Origin: Geodermatophilus sp. DSM 45219
GTDB taxonomy: Bacteria > Actinomycetota > Actinomycetes > Mycobacteriales > Geodermatophilaceae
DNA: 64,000 nt
Assembly (NCBI RefSeq): GCF_900104025.1
Contig: NZ_FNIQ01000004.1
Location: forward strand, 248,001-312,000
Direction: 5' to 3'
Notes under the pieces: generated by a model
What the model saw: the letters and a program-made list of their open reading frames with translations, nothing else
What the model was told of the DNA's origin: nothing
Databases searched by the model: none
Made by a program: the position numbers and the translations under genes
Shown here: one piece after another, positions 36,772 to 44,718 of the stretch
Numbering within the stretch: the first letter of the stretch is position 1
How the letters are laid out: every line of letters starts with the position of its first letter

Positions 36772-36953
36772 GCGTGAGCCTCGGGTGTCTCTCGGGAGGG
36801 GAGTACTTCTGGACAGTGCGTCCGGACGGCGTGCGTCAGCGGACCGGTCTGCCAAGATACCAGCGTCGCCTGCCCGGCCCCAACCCGCGGGTACGCGCCC
36901 GGGCCCGGGCGTGCGCTGGACGGGGCGGCTGGCCGTGGGACGATGGGGGCACT

Positions 36954-38801
36954 GTGACGACTCCCGCCTACACCGACCCGGCCCGCATCCGGAACTTCTG
37001 CATCATCGCCCACATCGACCACGGCAAGTCGACGCTGGCCGACCGGATGCTCGAGGTCACCGGCCTCGTCGAGGGCCGTCACATGCGCGCCCAGTACCTC
37101 GACCGCATGGACATCGAGCGCGAGCGCGGCATCACCATCAAGGCCCAGAACGTGCGGCTGCCGTGGACCCCGCGGTCCGGAACGCACACCGGCACCGAGT
37201 ACGTGCTCGACATGATCGACACCCCGGGCCACGTCGACTTCACCTACGAGGTGTCGCGGTCCCTGGCCGCCTGCGAGGGCGCGGTCCTCCTCGTCGACGC
37301 CGCCCAGGGCATCGAGGCGCAGACGCTGGCCAACCTGTACCTGGCGCTGGAGAACGACCTCACCATCATCCCGGTGCTGAACAAGATCGACCTGCCGGCC
37401 GCCCAGCCCGAGCGGTACGCCGAGGAGATCGCCCACATCATCGGCTGCGAGCCCGACGACGTCCTGCGGGTCAGCGGCAAGACCGGTGTGGGCGTGCCCG
37501 AGCTGCTCGACCGGATCGTCGAGGAGATCCCGGCCCCCACCGGCGAGGCCGAGTCGCCGGCCCGAGCGATGATCTTCGACTCCGTCTACGACATCTACCG
37601 CGGCGTCATCACCTACGTCCGCGTCGTCGACGGCCGGATCTCGGCCCGCGACAAGATCAAGATGATGTCGACCGGCGCCACCCACGAGCTGCTGGAGATC
37701 GGCGTCATCTCCCCGGAGCCCAAGCCGGTCGAGAGCCTCGGCATCGGCGAGGTCGGCTACTTCATCACCGGCGTCAAGGACGTCCGCCAGTCCCGCGTCG
37801 GCGACACCGTCACCCTGCAGCACAAGCCGGCCGCCGAGCCGATCGGCGGCTACAGCGACCCCAAGCCGATGGTCTACTCCGGCCTCTACCCGATCGACGG
37901 CAGCGAGTACCCGCTGCTGCGCGAGGCGCTGGACAAGCTGCTGCTCAACGACGCCGCGCTCACCTACGAGCCGGAGACCTCGGCCGCGCTCGGGTTCGGC
38001 TTCCGCGTCGGCTTCCTCGGCCTGCTGCACCTGGAGATCGTCCGCGAGCGGCTGGAGCGCGAGGCCGGCATCAGCCTCATCTCCACCGCGCCCAACGTCG
38101 TCTACCGGGTGGTCATGGAGGACCGCTCGGAGGTGATCGTGACCAACCCGAGCGACTGGCCCGAGGGCAAGATCGACACGGTCCACGAGCCGATCGTCAA
38201 CGCCACGATCATCGCGCCCAGCGACTACACCGGCGCGATCATGGAGCTCTGCCAGAGCCGCCGCGGGCAGCTGGGCGGGATGGACTACCTGAGCGAGTCG
38301 CGGGTCGAGCTGCGGTACACGCTGCCCCTCGGCGAGATCATCTTCGACTTCTTCGACGCGCTGAAGTCGCGCACCCGCGGCTACGCGAGCCTCGACTACT
38401 CCGAGGCCGGCGAGCAGGAGTCGCAGCTGGTGAAGGTCGACATCCTGCTGCAGGGCGAGGCCGTCGACGCGTTCAGCGCGATCGTGCACAAGGACAAGGC
38501 CTACAGCTACGGCGTGATGATGGCCGGCAAGCTGCGCGAGCTCATCCCGCGGCAGCAGTTCGAGGTGCCGATCCAGGCCGCCGTCGGCTCCCGGGTCATC
38601 GCCCGCGAGACGGTCCGCGCCATCCGCAAGGACGTGCTGGCCAAGTGCTACGGCGGTGACATCACCCGCAAGCGGAAGCTGCTGGAGAAGCAGAAGGAGG
38701 GCAAGAAGCGGATGAAGATGGTCGGCCGCGTCGAGGTCCCCCAGGAGGCCTTCGTGGCCGCGCTCTCCACCAACGAGTCGACCGCCTCCGCGAAGAAGTG
38801 A
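36954..38801 (+). CDS. lepA: Elongation factor 4 (LepA)
   Basis: Ribosomal back-translocase/assembly GTPase, 615 aa. The G domain shows AHIDHGKST, the RGITI switch, DTPGHVDF and NKID. The C-terminal LepA-specific domain ends [19 protein letters not shown]. The GTG at 36954 gives the normal lead-in [30 protein letters not shown] 9 nt upstream may be its -10. The stop overlaps the next gene by 4 nt. Confidence 0.97.
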   Translation: MTTPAYTDPARIRNFCIIAHIDHGKSTLADRMLEVTGLVEGRHMRAQYLDRMDIERERGITIKAQNVRLPWTPRSGTHTGTEYVLDMIDTPGHVDFTYEVSRSLAACEGAVLLVDAAQGIEAQTLANLYLALENDLTIIPVLNKIDLPAAQPERYAEEIAHIIGCEPDDVLRVSGKTGVGVPELLDRIVEEIPAPTGEAESPARAMIFDSVYDIYRGVITYVRVVDGRISARDKIKMMSTGATHELLEIGVISPEPKPVESLGIGEVGYFITGVKDVRQSRVGDTVTLQHKPAAEPIGGYSDPKPMVYSGLYPIDGSEYPLLREALDKLLLNDAALTYEPETSAALGFGFRVGFLGLLHLEIVRERLEREAGISLISTAPNVVYRVVMEDRSEVIVTNPSDWPEGKIDTVHEPIVNATIIAPSDYTGAIMELCQSRRGQLGGMDYLSESRVELRYTLPLGEIIFDFFDALKSRTRGYASLDYSEAGEQESQLVKVDILLQGEAVDAFSAIVHKDKAYSYGVMMAGKLRELIPRQQFEVPIQAAVGSRVIARETVRAIRKDVLAKCYGGDITRKRKLLEKQKEGKKRMKMVGRVEVPQEAFVAALSTNESTASAKK

Positions 38802-39454
38802 CGTCCGGACTCGTCACCGCGGTCTGCGTCTCCGGCGCCGACCTGCTGGCGGTGCCCGACCGTCGCCCGAACCGCAGCGGCATCGACAAGCGGCCGGTCG
38901 AGGGCCGGGTCGCCGTCCACCCGCTCGGCCTGGACGGCGACGTCCAGGTCAACCGCAAGCACCACGGCGGCGAGGGGCAGGCGGTCTACGCCTACGCGCA
39001 GGAGGACGCCGACTGGTGGGCCACCGAGCTGGACCGCGAGCTGCCGGCCGGCCGGTTCGGCGAGAACCTGCGGACGGCGGGCCTGGACCTCACCGGTGCC
39101 GTCCTCGGCGAGCGCTGGAGGGTCGGGACGACGCTGCTCGAGGTGAGCGCCAGCCGCACCCCGTGCGCCAACTTCGAGCGGTTCTGGGGCGTGCCGCAGC
39201 TGGTCAGGCGGTTCGCCGCGCACGGCGCGACCGGTGCCTACCTGCGGGTGCTCGAGACCGGGGACGTCGGCGCCGGTGACGCGGTCGAGGTCGTCTCCCG
39301 CCCCGACCACGGCGTCACCGTCGGCCTGCTGTTCCGGGCGACGACGACCCAGCGGCGCCGGCTGCCCGAGATCGCGCCGGCCCTGGAGCACCTGCCGCTC
39401 AAGGACCGGCCGAAGCTCGCGGCCCGGATCGAGCAGCGGCTCGCCGGCGCCTGA
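38798..39454 (+). CDS. MOSC-domain protein (YiiM-like)
   Basis: 218-aa MOSC-domain protein; the family binds molybdopterin or handles sulfur via a conserved Cys. Visible are [24 protein letters not shown], the GRFGENLRT segment and the candidate active Cys in [13 protein letters not shown]. It is coupled to lepA by a GTGA overlap. Substrate unknown; YiiM-type N-hydroxylated-base detoxification is one possibility. Confidence 0.85.
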   Translation: MTSGLVTAVCVSGADLLAVPDRRPNRSGIDKRPVEGRVAVHPLGLDGDVQVNRKHHGGEGQAVYAYAQEDADWWATELDRELPAGRFGENLRTAGLDLTGAVLGERWRVGTTLLEVSASRTPCANFERFWGVPQLVRRFAAHGATGAYLRVLETGDVGAGDAVEVVSRPDHGVTVGLLFRATTTQRRRLPEIAPALEHLPLKDRPKLAARIEQRLAGA

Positions 39455-39469
39455 ACCCTCCGGCGCCGC

Positions 39470-39880
39470 TCAGTGCAGCCACGGCGCGAAGGACAGGCCC
39501 ACGACGAGCCGCTCGGGTGACTGCAGCCGGGCGACCGTCTGGCCCCACGGCTCGGTCCGCGCCCCGTGCAGGAGGAGGTGGCCGGCGGCCTCCAGCTCGG
39601 CCGCACCGCCGGCCACCGTGGCCTCGTCGGCGAGCTCGAACTCGATGCTGGCCTGCGGTACCGGACGGTCGGCCGGCCAGTCCGGCGTACCGAAGCAGGC
39701 CGCTGCGGCCTCGGCGAGCGGCCACACGCCGAAGTGCTTGCTGCCGCCGATGTGCTCGCTGGCCCAGTACTCGCCGTCGAGGCGTTCGAGCGGCAGTCCC
39801 AGGGCGTCGACGTAGAGGCGCCGGCTCTCCACCGGGTCCGGTGCGATGACGCTGACGCTGGCGACGAAGAGGATCTCCAC
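39470..39880 (-). CDS. VOC/glyoxalase-fold protein
   Basis: 136-aa protein of the vicinal-oxygen-chelate fold. The pattern VSVIAPDPVESRRLYVDALGLPLE at the start and RLQSPERLVVGLSFAPWLH at the end fit one glyoxalase module. Metal ligands are not clear, so it may be a binding protein rather than an enzyme. The GTG at 39880 is chosen; an ATG at 39919 would add 13 residues. Confidence 0.7.
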   Translation of the reverse strand: MEILFVASVSVIAPDPVESRRLYVDALGLPLERLDGEYWASEHIGGSKHFGVWPLAEAAAACFGTPDWPADRPVPQASIEFELADEATVAGGAAELEAAGHLLLHGARTEPWGQTVARLQSPERLVVGLSFAPWLH

Positions 39881-39944
39881 GCCGGCACCGTCCCACCGGG
39901 GGGTGACAGGGCAGCCCATGCGAGGCCCCGCCGGAGCGCCGCGG

Positions 39945-40487
39945 TCAGGAGCCCAGCGCCGCGGTGACGTCGGCGCGCAGGACCCGCGGGTCCACGCCGC
40001 GGTCGAGCAGCACCTTCGTCGCCAGACCCTCGCCCTCCCGCAGCAGGCCGAGCGCGACGTGCCCGTCGGAGATGCGGTTGGACCGCAGCGCGATCGCCTC
40101 GCGCAGCGACAGCTCGAGGACCTTCTTCGCCCCGGCGGTGAACGGGATGTGTGCCGGGCTGCTGCGCCGGCGTCCACCGCCGGGCCGGTCCAGCGCGCCC
40201 GGGCCGAAGGTCGCCTCGACGACGTCCCGGACGGCGTCCAGGTCGATGCCGAGCGTGCGCAGGGCGTCGGCGTCCAGCCCGTCGCCGCCGGTGGCGGCGG
40301 CGACCGCTCCGGCGACCTCGTCGTGGTCGAGTCCGTGCCGGCGCAGGACGGCGGTCGTCGGGGTGTCCTGGCGCAGCAGCGCGAGCAGCAGGTGCTCGGT
40401 GCCGATGTACCCGTGACGGAGGCTGCGGGCCTCGTCCTGGGCGAGGACGACGACCTCGCGGGCCTCGGTCGTGAAGCGTTCGAACAC
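39945..40487 (-). CDS. Clp N-terminal-repeat (Clp_N) protein without ATPase domain
   Basis: 180 aa made of two ClpC-type N-terminal repeats: FERFTTEAREVVVLAQDEARSLRHGYIGTEHLLLALL (residues 1-40) and FTAGAKKVLELSLREAIALRSNRISDGHVALGLL (from about 105). No AAA+ domain follows, so it may bind the same substrates or adaptors as ClpC without unfolding them. The GTG start has GGAGG 8-9 nt upstream. The gene begins 2 nt after a small HTH gene, and both sit behind a palindromic operator. Confidence 0.85.
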   Translation of the reverse strand: MFERFTTEAREVVVLAQDEARSLRHGYIGTEHLLLALLRQDTPTTAVLRRHGLDHDEVAGAVAAATGGDGLDADALRTLGIDLDAVRDVVEATFGPGALDRPGGGRRRSSPAHIPFTAGAKKVLELSLREAIALRSNRISDGHVALGLLREGEGLATKVLLDRGVDPRVLRADVTAALGS

Positions 40488-40489
40488 GG

Positions 40490-40723
40490 TCAGTCCCTCC
40501 GCCGGAGCGGCCCACGGCCGCCTGCGTGCTTCTTGTGCACCGCCTGCCGCGTGACGTCGAGCTGCTGGGCGATCTGCTCCCACGTCCAGCCCTGCTCACG
40601 GGCGTTCGCCACCTGCAACGCCTCCAGCCGCTCCACCAGCGTGCGGAGCGCGCGGACCGCCTTCAGCCCGACCGCGGGGTCGCGACTGCTGGCGGCGGAG
40701 GCCACCTGTGCTGTGTCGGCCAT
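40490..40723 (-). CDS. Small HTH DNA-binding protein
   Basis: 77 aa. The C-terminal half is a helix-turn-helix (GWTWEQIAQQLDVTRQAVHKKH) preceded by a helix VRALRTLVERLEALQVANAREQ. It is adjacent to and co-directional with the Clp_N gene and is probably its regulator. The ATG at 40723 is preferred; a second in-frame ATG at 40747 arises from the other arm of a large palindrome that spans both. Confidence 0.85.
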   Translation of the reverse strand: MADTAQVASAASSRDPAVGLKAVRALRTLVERLEALQVANAREQGWTWEQIAQQLDVTRQAVHKKHAGGRGPLRRRD

Positions 40724-40726
40724 GCC

Positions 40727-40771
40727 GTCAACTGTGGTTGACGGCATGGCCTCGTGTCAACCGTCGTTGAC
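40727..40771 (-). promoter_or_regulatory. Twin operator GTCAAC-N4-GTTGAC before the HTH/Clp_N pair
   Basis: Two perfect palindromes, at 40727-40742 and 40756-40771, are spaced 29 bp start to start. On the minus strand TTGACA (40760-40755) matches a consensus -35, and CACAGT (40736-40731) lies 18 nt further as a -10. So one operator overlaps each promoter element. The inner site is part of a longer palindrome with 15-nt arms (40718-40732 and 40737-40751). Confidence 0.7.
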
Positions 40772-40780
40772 GCGCGGGGC

Positions 40781-40848
40781 CGAGTGGGCAGTCGGGGTCG
40801 CCGACACGCAACGGCGCGCCGTCGCCGGCGCCGGCAACTGCCCACTCG
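40781..40848. repeat. Dispersed repeat C, copy 1 (hairpin)
   Basis: CGAGTGGGCAGT (40781-40792) pairs perfectly with ACTGCCCACTCG (40837-40848). The left arm and the following 30 nt recur at 43308-43349 (about 33 of 42 identical). The element lies between the HTH promoter and the end of the YbaK-family gene. Confidence 0.6.
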
Positions 40849-40868
40849 ACGGCCGGAGGGCCCGCCCA

Positions 40869-41330
40869 TCAGGCGACGGCGGCCTCGGTGCCGCCGGTCA
40901 GCCGCAGCAGGTCGGCGTACGTGAGGGCGAGCATCGTGTGGTGGTCGCCGCCGCCGGCCCAGAGCAGCGGGTGGGCGGCGAGGTCGACGTCGACCAGCGC
41001 GCGCAGCGGGGAGGGGTGGCCGGTGGGGGCCACGCCGCCGACCTCCTGGCCGGTGGCCGCGAGCACGGACTCCGGGGTCGCCCGGCGCACCCGCTGCGCA
41101 CCGACCAGCGCCGCCACCTTCCCGGTGTCGACGCGGTGCGCCCCGCTGGCGAGCACCAGCAGCGGGGCGCCGTCGGCGTCGAAGACCAGGCTGTTGGCGA
41201 TCGCGCCGACCGGGCAGCCGAGCGCCTCCGCCGCGGCGGCCGCGGTCGGGACGGGCCGGTCGAGGCGCCGCACCTCGGCGTCGACGCCGGCCTCGCGCAG
41301 CGCCGCGACCACCCGGTCGACCGGGCTCAC
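40869..41330 (-). CDS. YbaK/EbsC-family aminoacyl-tRNA editing protein
   Basis: 153-aa protein of the Cys-tRNAPro/Pro-tRNA editing domain family, which hydrolyses mischarged tRNAs. GCPVGAIANSLVFDADG, LASGAHRVDTGKVAAL and VGGVAPTGHPSPL are the family motifs. The GTG start overlaps the stop of the dehydrogenase gene upstream (GTGA), so the two are coupled, though no functional link is obvious. Confidence 0.88.
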   Translation of the reverse strand: MSPVDRVVAALREAGVDAEVRRLDRPVPTAAAAAEALGCPVGAIANSLVFDADGAPLLVLASGAHRVDTGKVAALVGAQRVRRATPESVLAATGQEVGGVAPTGHPSPLRALVDVDLAAHPLLWAGGGDHHTMLALTYADLLRLTGGTEAAVA

Positions 41331-42295
41331 GGCAGCGTGAAGACGATCTTCCCCGCCGTCCGCCCCTCGAGCATCCGCTCGAAGCCCTCCCGCGCCTGGG
41401 TCAGCGGCAGCTCGACGTCGATGACCGGGCGGACGCCGGTGGCGGTGCACATCCGCACGAGCGCCTCCAGCTCGTCGCGGGTGCCCATCGTGGAGCCGAT
41501 GACCGACAGCTGGGTGAAGAAGACCCGGTTGAGCTCGGCGCCGGGGTTGGCGCCGGTGGTCGCGCCGGAGATGACGACGACGCCGCCCGGCTTGAGCGAC
41601 TTGACGCTGTGGCTCCAGGTCGCCTCGCCGACGGTCTCCATGACGCCGTCCACGCGCTCGGGCAGCCGGGCACCGGTCTCGAACGCCTGGTCCGCACCGA
41701 GCTCGAGGGCGGCCTGCCGCTTCTCCTCGCTGCGGCCGGTCACCCACACGCGGAAGCCGGCGGCCTTGCCGAGCGCGACCAGCGCGGTGGCGACGCCGCC
41801 GCTGGCGCCCTGCACGAGCACGGTCTGGCCCGGCCGCAGCCCGGACTTCACGAAGAGCATCCGGTAGGCGGTCAGCCAGGCGGTGGGCAGGCAGGCGGCC
41901 TCGGCGAAGGAGAGCTCGGCCGGCTTGGGCAGCACGTTGCGCCGGGGGACGGCGACGCGCTCGGCCATCGTGCCCTGGTGCAGCTCCGAGAACAGGGTGC
42001 GCTTGGGGTCGAGCGTCTCGTCCCCGATCCAGTCCGGGGTCGCGACGACGCCGTGGACGACGACCTCGTTGCCGTCCTCGTCCAGGCCGGCGGCGTCGGT
42101 GCCCAGGATCATCGGCATCCGCTCCTGCGGCAGGCCGACGCCGCGCAGGCTGAACAGGTCGTGGTGGTTCAGCGAGACGGCCTTGACCTGTACCGTCGTC
42201 CAGCCGTCGGGCACCTCGGGATCCGGGCGCTCACCGACCTCCAGGACGGAGAGCGGGTCCTTCGGGGCGGGCGTCGAGACGAAGGCAGCGAGCAT
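41327..42295 (-). CDS. Zinc-type medium-chain alcohol dehydrogenase/quinone reductase family protein
   Basis: 322-aa MDR-family oxidoreductase. The GroES-like half contains VKAVSLNHHDLFSLRG and MILGTDAAG. The Rossmann half has VLVQGASGGVATALVALGKAAG. Structural zinc cysteines are absent, as in quinone reductase-like members. Substrate unknown. A minus-strand TAGCTT lies 6 nt before the ATG, suggesting a leaderless start. Confidence 0.85.
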   Translation of the reverse strand: MLAAFVSTPAPKDPLSVLEVGERPDPEVPDGWTTVQVKAVSLNHHDLFSLRGVGLPQERMPMILGTDAAGLDEDGNEVVVHGVVATPDWIGDETLDPKRTLFSELHQGTMAERVAVPRRNVLPKPAELSFAEAACLPTAWLTAYRMLFVKSGLRPGQTVLVQGASGGVATALVALGKAAGFRVWVTGRSEEKRQAALELGADQAFETGARLPERVDGVMETVGEATWSHSVKSLKPGGVVVISGATTGANPGAELNRVFFTQLSVIGSTMGTRDELEALVRMCTATGVRPVIDVELPLTQAREGFERMLEGRTAGKIVFTLP

Positions 42296-42416
42296 GCCCG
42301 CAAGCTAGCCGAGGTGCCGACCGGCGGCGACGGCAGACCGTGCACGCGGGGGTGGGCGGCGACCCCGGCGTCCGGGACCATGCGGGGGTCAGGGGTCCGG
42401 CCGACGGGAGACGGCG

Positions 42417-43292
42417 ATGACCGTGCCGACACCACCGCAGCCCCCGCTCGTCGACGTGCGGAACGCCGAGATGGCCGAGGCCTGGAACGGGGCGGAGGGC
42501 GCGGACTGGGCGGTCCACGCCGACCGCTACGACGCGGCGTCGGCGGCCTTCGACCCGGCGCTGGCCGACGGTGCCCGGATCGCCGCGGCCGACCGGGTGC
42601 TCGACGTCGGCTGCGGTGCCGGGATCTCGACCCGCGCGGCCGCGCGCGCGGCGTCCGCGGGGCACGCGACCGGCATCGACCTCTCGGCACCCCTGCTCGC
42701 CGAGGCCCGCCGGCGCAGTGCCGCCGCCGGGCTGGGCAACACCACGTTCGTCCAGGGCGACGCCCAGGTGCACCCGTTCGAGCCCGGCGCCCACGACGTC
42801 GTCGTCAGCCGGTTCGGCGCGATGTTCTTCGGCGACCCGGTGGCGGGCTTCGCCAACCTCGCCCGGGCACTGCGGCCCGGCGGGCGGCTGGCCGTGCTGT
42901 CGTGGCAGGCGCTCGCCCGCAACGAGTGGCTGCTGACGATCCGCGGGGCGCTGGCCGCCGGCCGCCCGCTGCCCGAGCCCCCCGGGAACGCCCCCGGCCC
43001 CTTCGGCCTCGCCGACCCCGACCACGTCCGCCGCGTCCTGGCCGCCGCGGGGTTCGAGTCGGTCGACCTCGCCGGGATCCCCGGGACCGTCCGGCTGGGT
43101 GCCGACCCCGAGGACGCGTTCGGCTTCGTCAGCGGGCTGGGCCTGATCCGGGGGCTGCTCGGCGGGCTGGACGACGACGCCCGCCGGGCGGCGCTCGACG
43201 ACCTGCGCGACCGGTTGGCCGCGCACGCCACCCCGGACGGCGTGCGGCTGGGTGCGTCCGCCTGGCTCACCACGGCCCGCCGGGTTCCCTGA
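42417..43292 (+). CDS. Class I SAM-dependent methyltransferase
   Basis: 291-aa methyltransferase with SAM-binding motif I VLDVGCGAGISTRAAA, then GIDLSAPLLAEARRR and FVQGDAQVHPFEPGAHDVVVSRFGAMFF. The substrate cannot be told. A GGGAG-like Shine-Dalgarno lies about 9 nt before the ATG. The 121 nt upstream hold no other feature I can support. Confidence 0.88.
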   Translation: MTVPTPPQPPLVDVRNAEMAEAWNGAEGADWAVHADRYDAASAAFDPALADGARIAAADRVLDVGCGAGISTRAAARAASAGHATGIDLSAPLLAEARRRSAAAGLGNTTFVQGDAQVHPFEPGAHDVVVSRFGAMFFGDPVAGFANLARALRPGGRLAVLSWQALARNEWLLTIRGALAAGRPLPEPPGNAPGPFGLADPDHVRRVLAAAGFESVDLAGIPGTVRLGADPEDAFGFVSGLGLIRGLLGGLDDDARRAALDDLRDRLAAHATPDGVRLGASAWLTTARRVP

Positions 43293-43307
43293 CGGCGCCC
43301 CGCCGGC

Positions 43308-43349
43308 CGAGTGGGCAGTGGTCGTCGGTGACACGCGCGGACGCGCCGT
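43308..43349. repeat. Dispersed repeat C, copy 2 (degraded right arm)
   Basis: CGAGTGGGCAGT followed by a GTCG...GACACGC...CGCGCCGT core repeats the element at 40781. The right arm that would close the hairpin is degenerate here. It lies at the convergent junction of the methyltransferase and selD. Confidence 0.55.
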
Positions 43350-43404
43350 GCGGGACGACCGCAGCTGCTCTCCCGGCAGGCCCGCCCGCTCGACGCCCCC
43401 GGCC

Positions 43405-44412
<1,008 letters not shown>

Positions 44413-44418
44413 CGCCCC

Positions 44419-44428
44419 ACCGTAAGCT
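44419..44428. promoter_or_regulatory. Overlapping divergent promoters of selD and tRNASec
   Basis: TACGGT on the minus strand (44424-44419) ends 6 nt before the selD GTG. TAAGCT on the plus strand (44423-44428) ends 7 nt before the first base of the tRNA. The two -10 boxes share two base pairs, so the two sel genes are likely transcribed in competition or together. Confidence 0.5.
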
Positions 44429-44435
44429 CCTCCGC

Positions 44436-44531
44436 GGAGGCGTCAGGGTGTCTGGTGGCCCCCGCGGCCTCTAAAGCCGACGTGGCCGAGCATCTCGGTC
44501 AGGCGGGTTCGATTCCCGTCCGCCTCCGCCA
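44436..44531 (+). tRNA. selC: tRNA-Sec with anticodon CUA (reads UAG)
   Basis: A 96-nt tRNA including an encoded CCA end. The acceptor stem pairs GGAGGCG (44436-44442) with CGCCTCC (44521-44527), discriminator G. The anticodon stem CGGC/GCCG holds a 7-nt loop CTCTAAA, so positions 34-36 (44471-44473) are CUA, which pairs with UAG, with U33 and A37 as expected. The variable arm is long, 7 bp (44484-44490 with 44494-44500). The T-arm is normal (GGGTTCGATTCCC). The eighth acceptor position (T44443 opposite C44520) is unpaired. The flanking selD, selA and selB confirm the Sec identity; ordinary Sec tRNAs have UCA. Confidence 0.95.
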
Positions 44532-44546
44532 CCTCCTCCCGCGCCG

Positions 44547-44575
44547 CGGGCCGCCGTCCCCCGGACGGCGGCCCG
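44547..44575 (+). terminator. tRNASec terminator
   Basis: A perfect 13-bp stem (CGGGCCGCCGTCC at 44547-44559 with its complement at 44563-44575) and a 3-nt loop lies 16 nt after the tRNA. Confidence 0.75.
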
Positions 44576-44639
44576 CCCGCGGTGACCTGCCCGGTCGGAC
44601 AGTCGCGCACAACCCGGCGGGGGCCTACGGTTCCTGCGA

Positions 44640-44665
44640 GGGGACGTGACCCGCGTCACGTCCCC
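44640..44665. promoter_or_regulatory. Palindrome upstream of the selenoprotein gene, CRP/GlxR-like
   Basis: GGGGACGTGAC (44640-44650) and GTCACGTCCCC (44655-44665) form a perfect palindrome with a 4-nt spacer. Its centre reads CGTGA-N6-TCACG, close to the CRP/GlxR pattern TGTGA-N6-TCACA. It lies 54 nt before the start of the UAG-containing gene. It could instead be a hairpin in the leader. Confidence 0.5.
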
Positions 44666-44718
44666 GAGGCGGTGCCGACCGGTCCGTGGTGCCGCTCCTG
44701 AGCCCAGGGAGGCCACGC

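Noticed and set aside
40820..40850. Repeat C as an insertion sequence end
   Set aside because: No transposase gene, no target-site duplication and an element length of only about 70 bp; it is listed as a small dispersed repeat instead.
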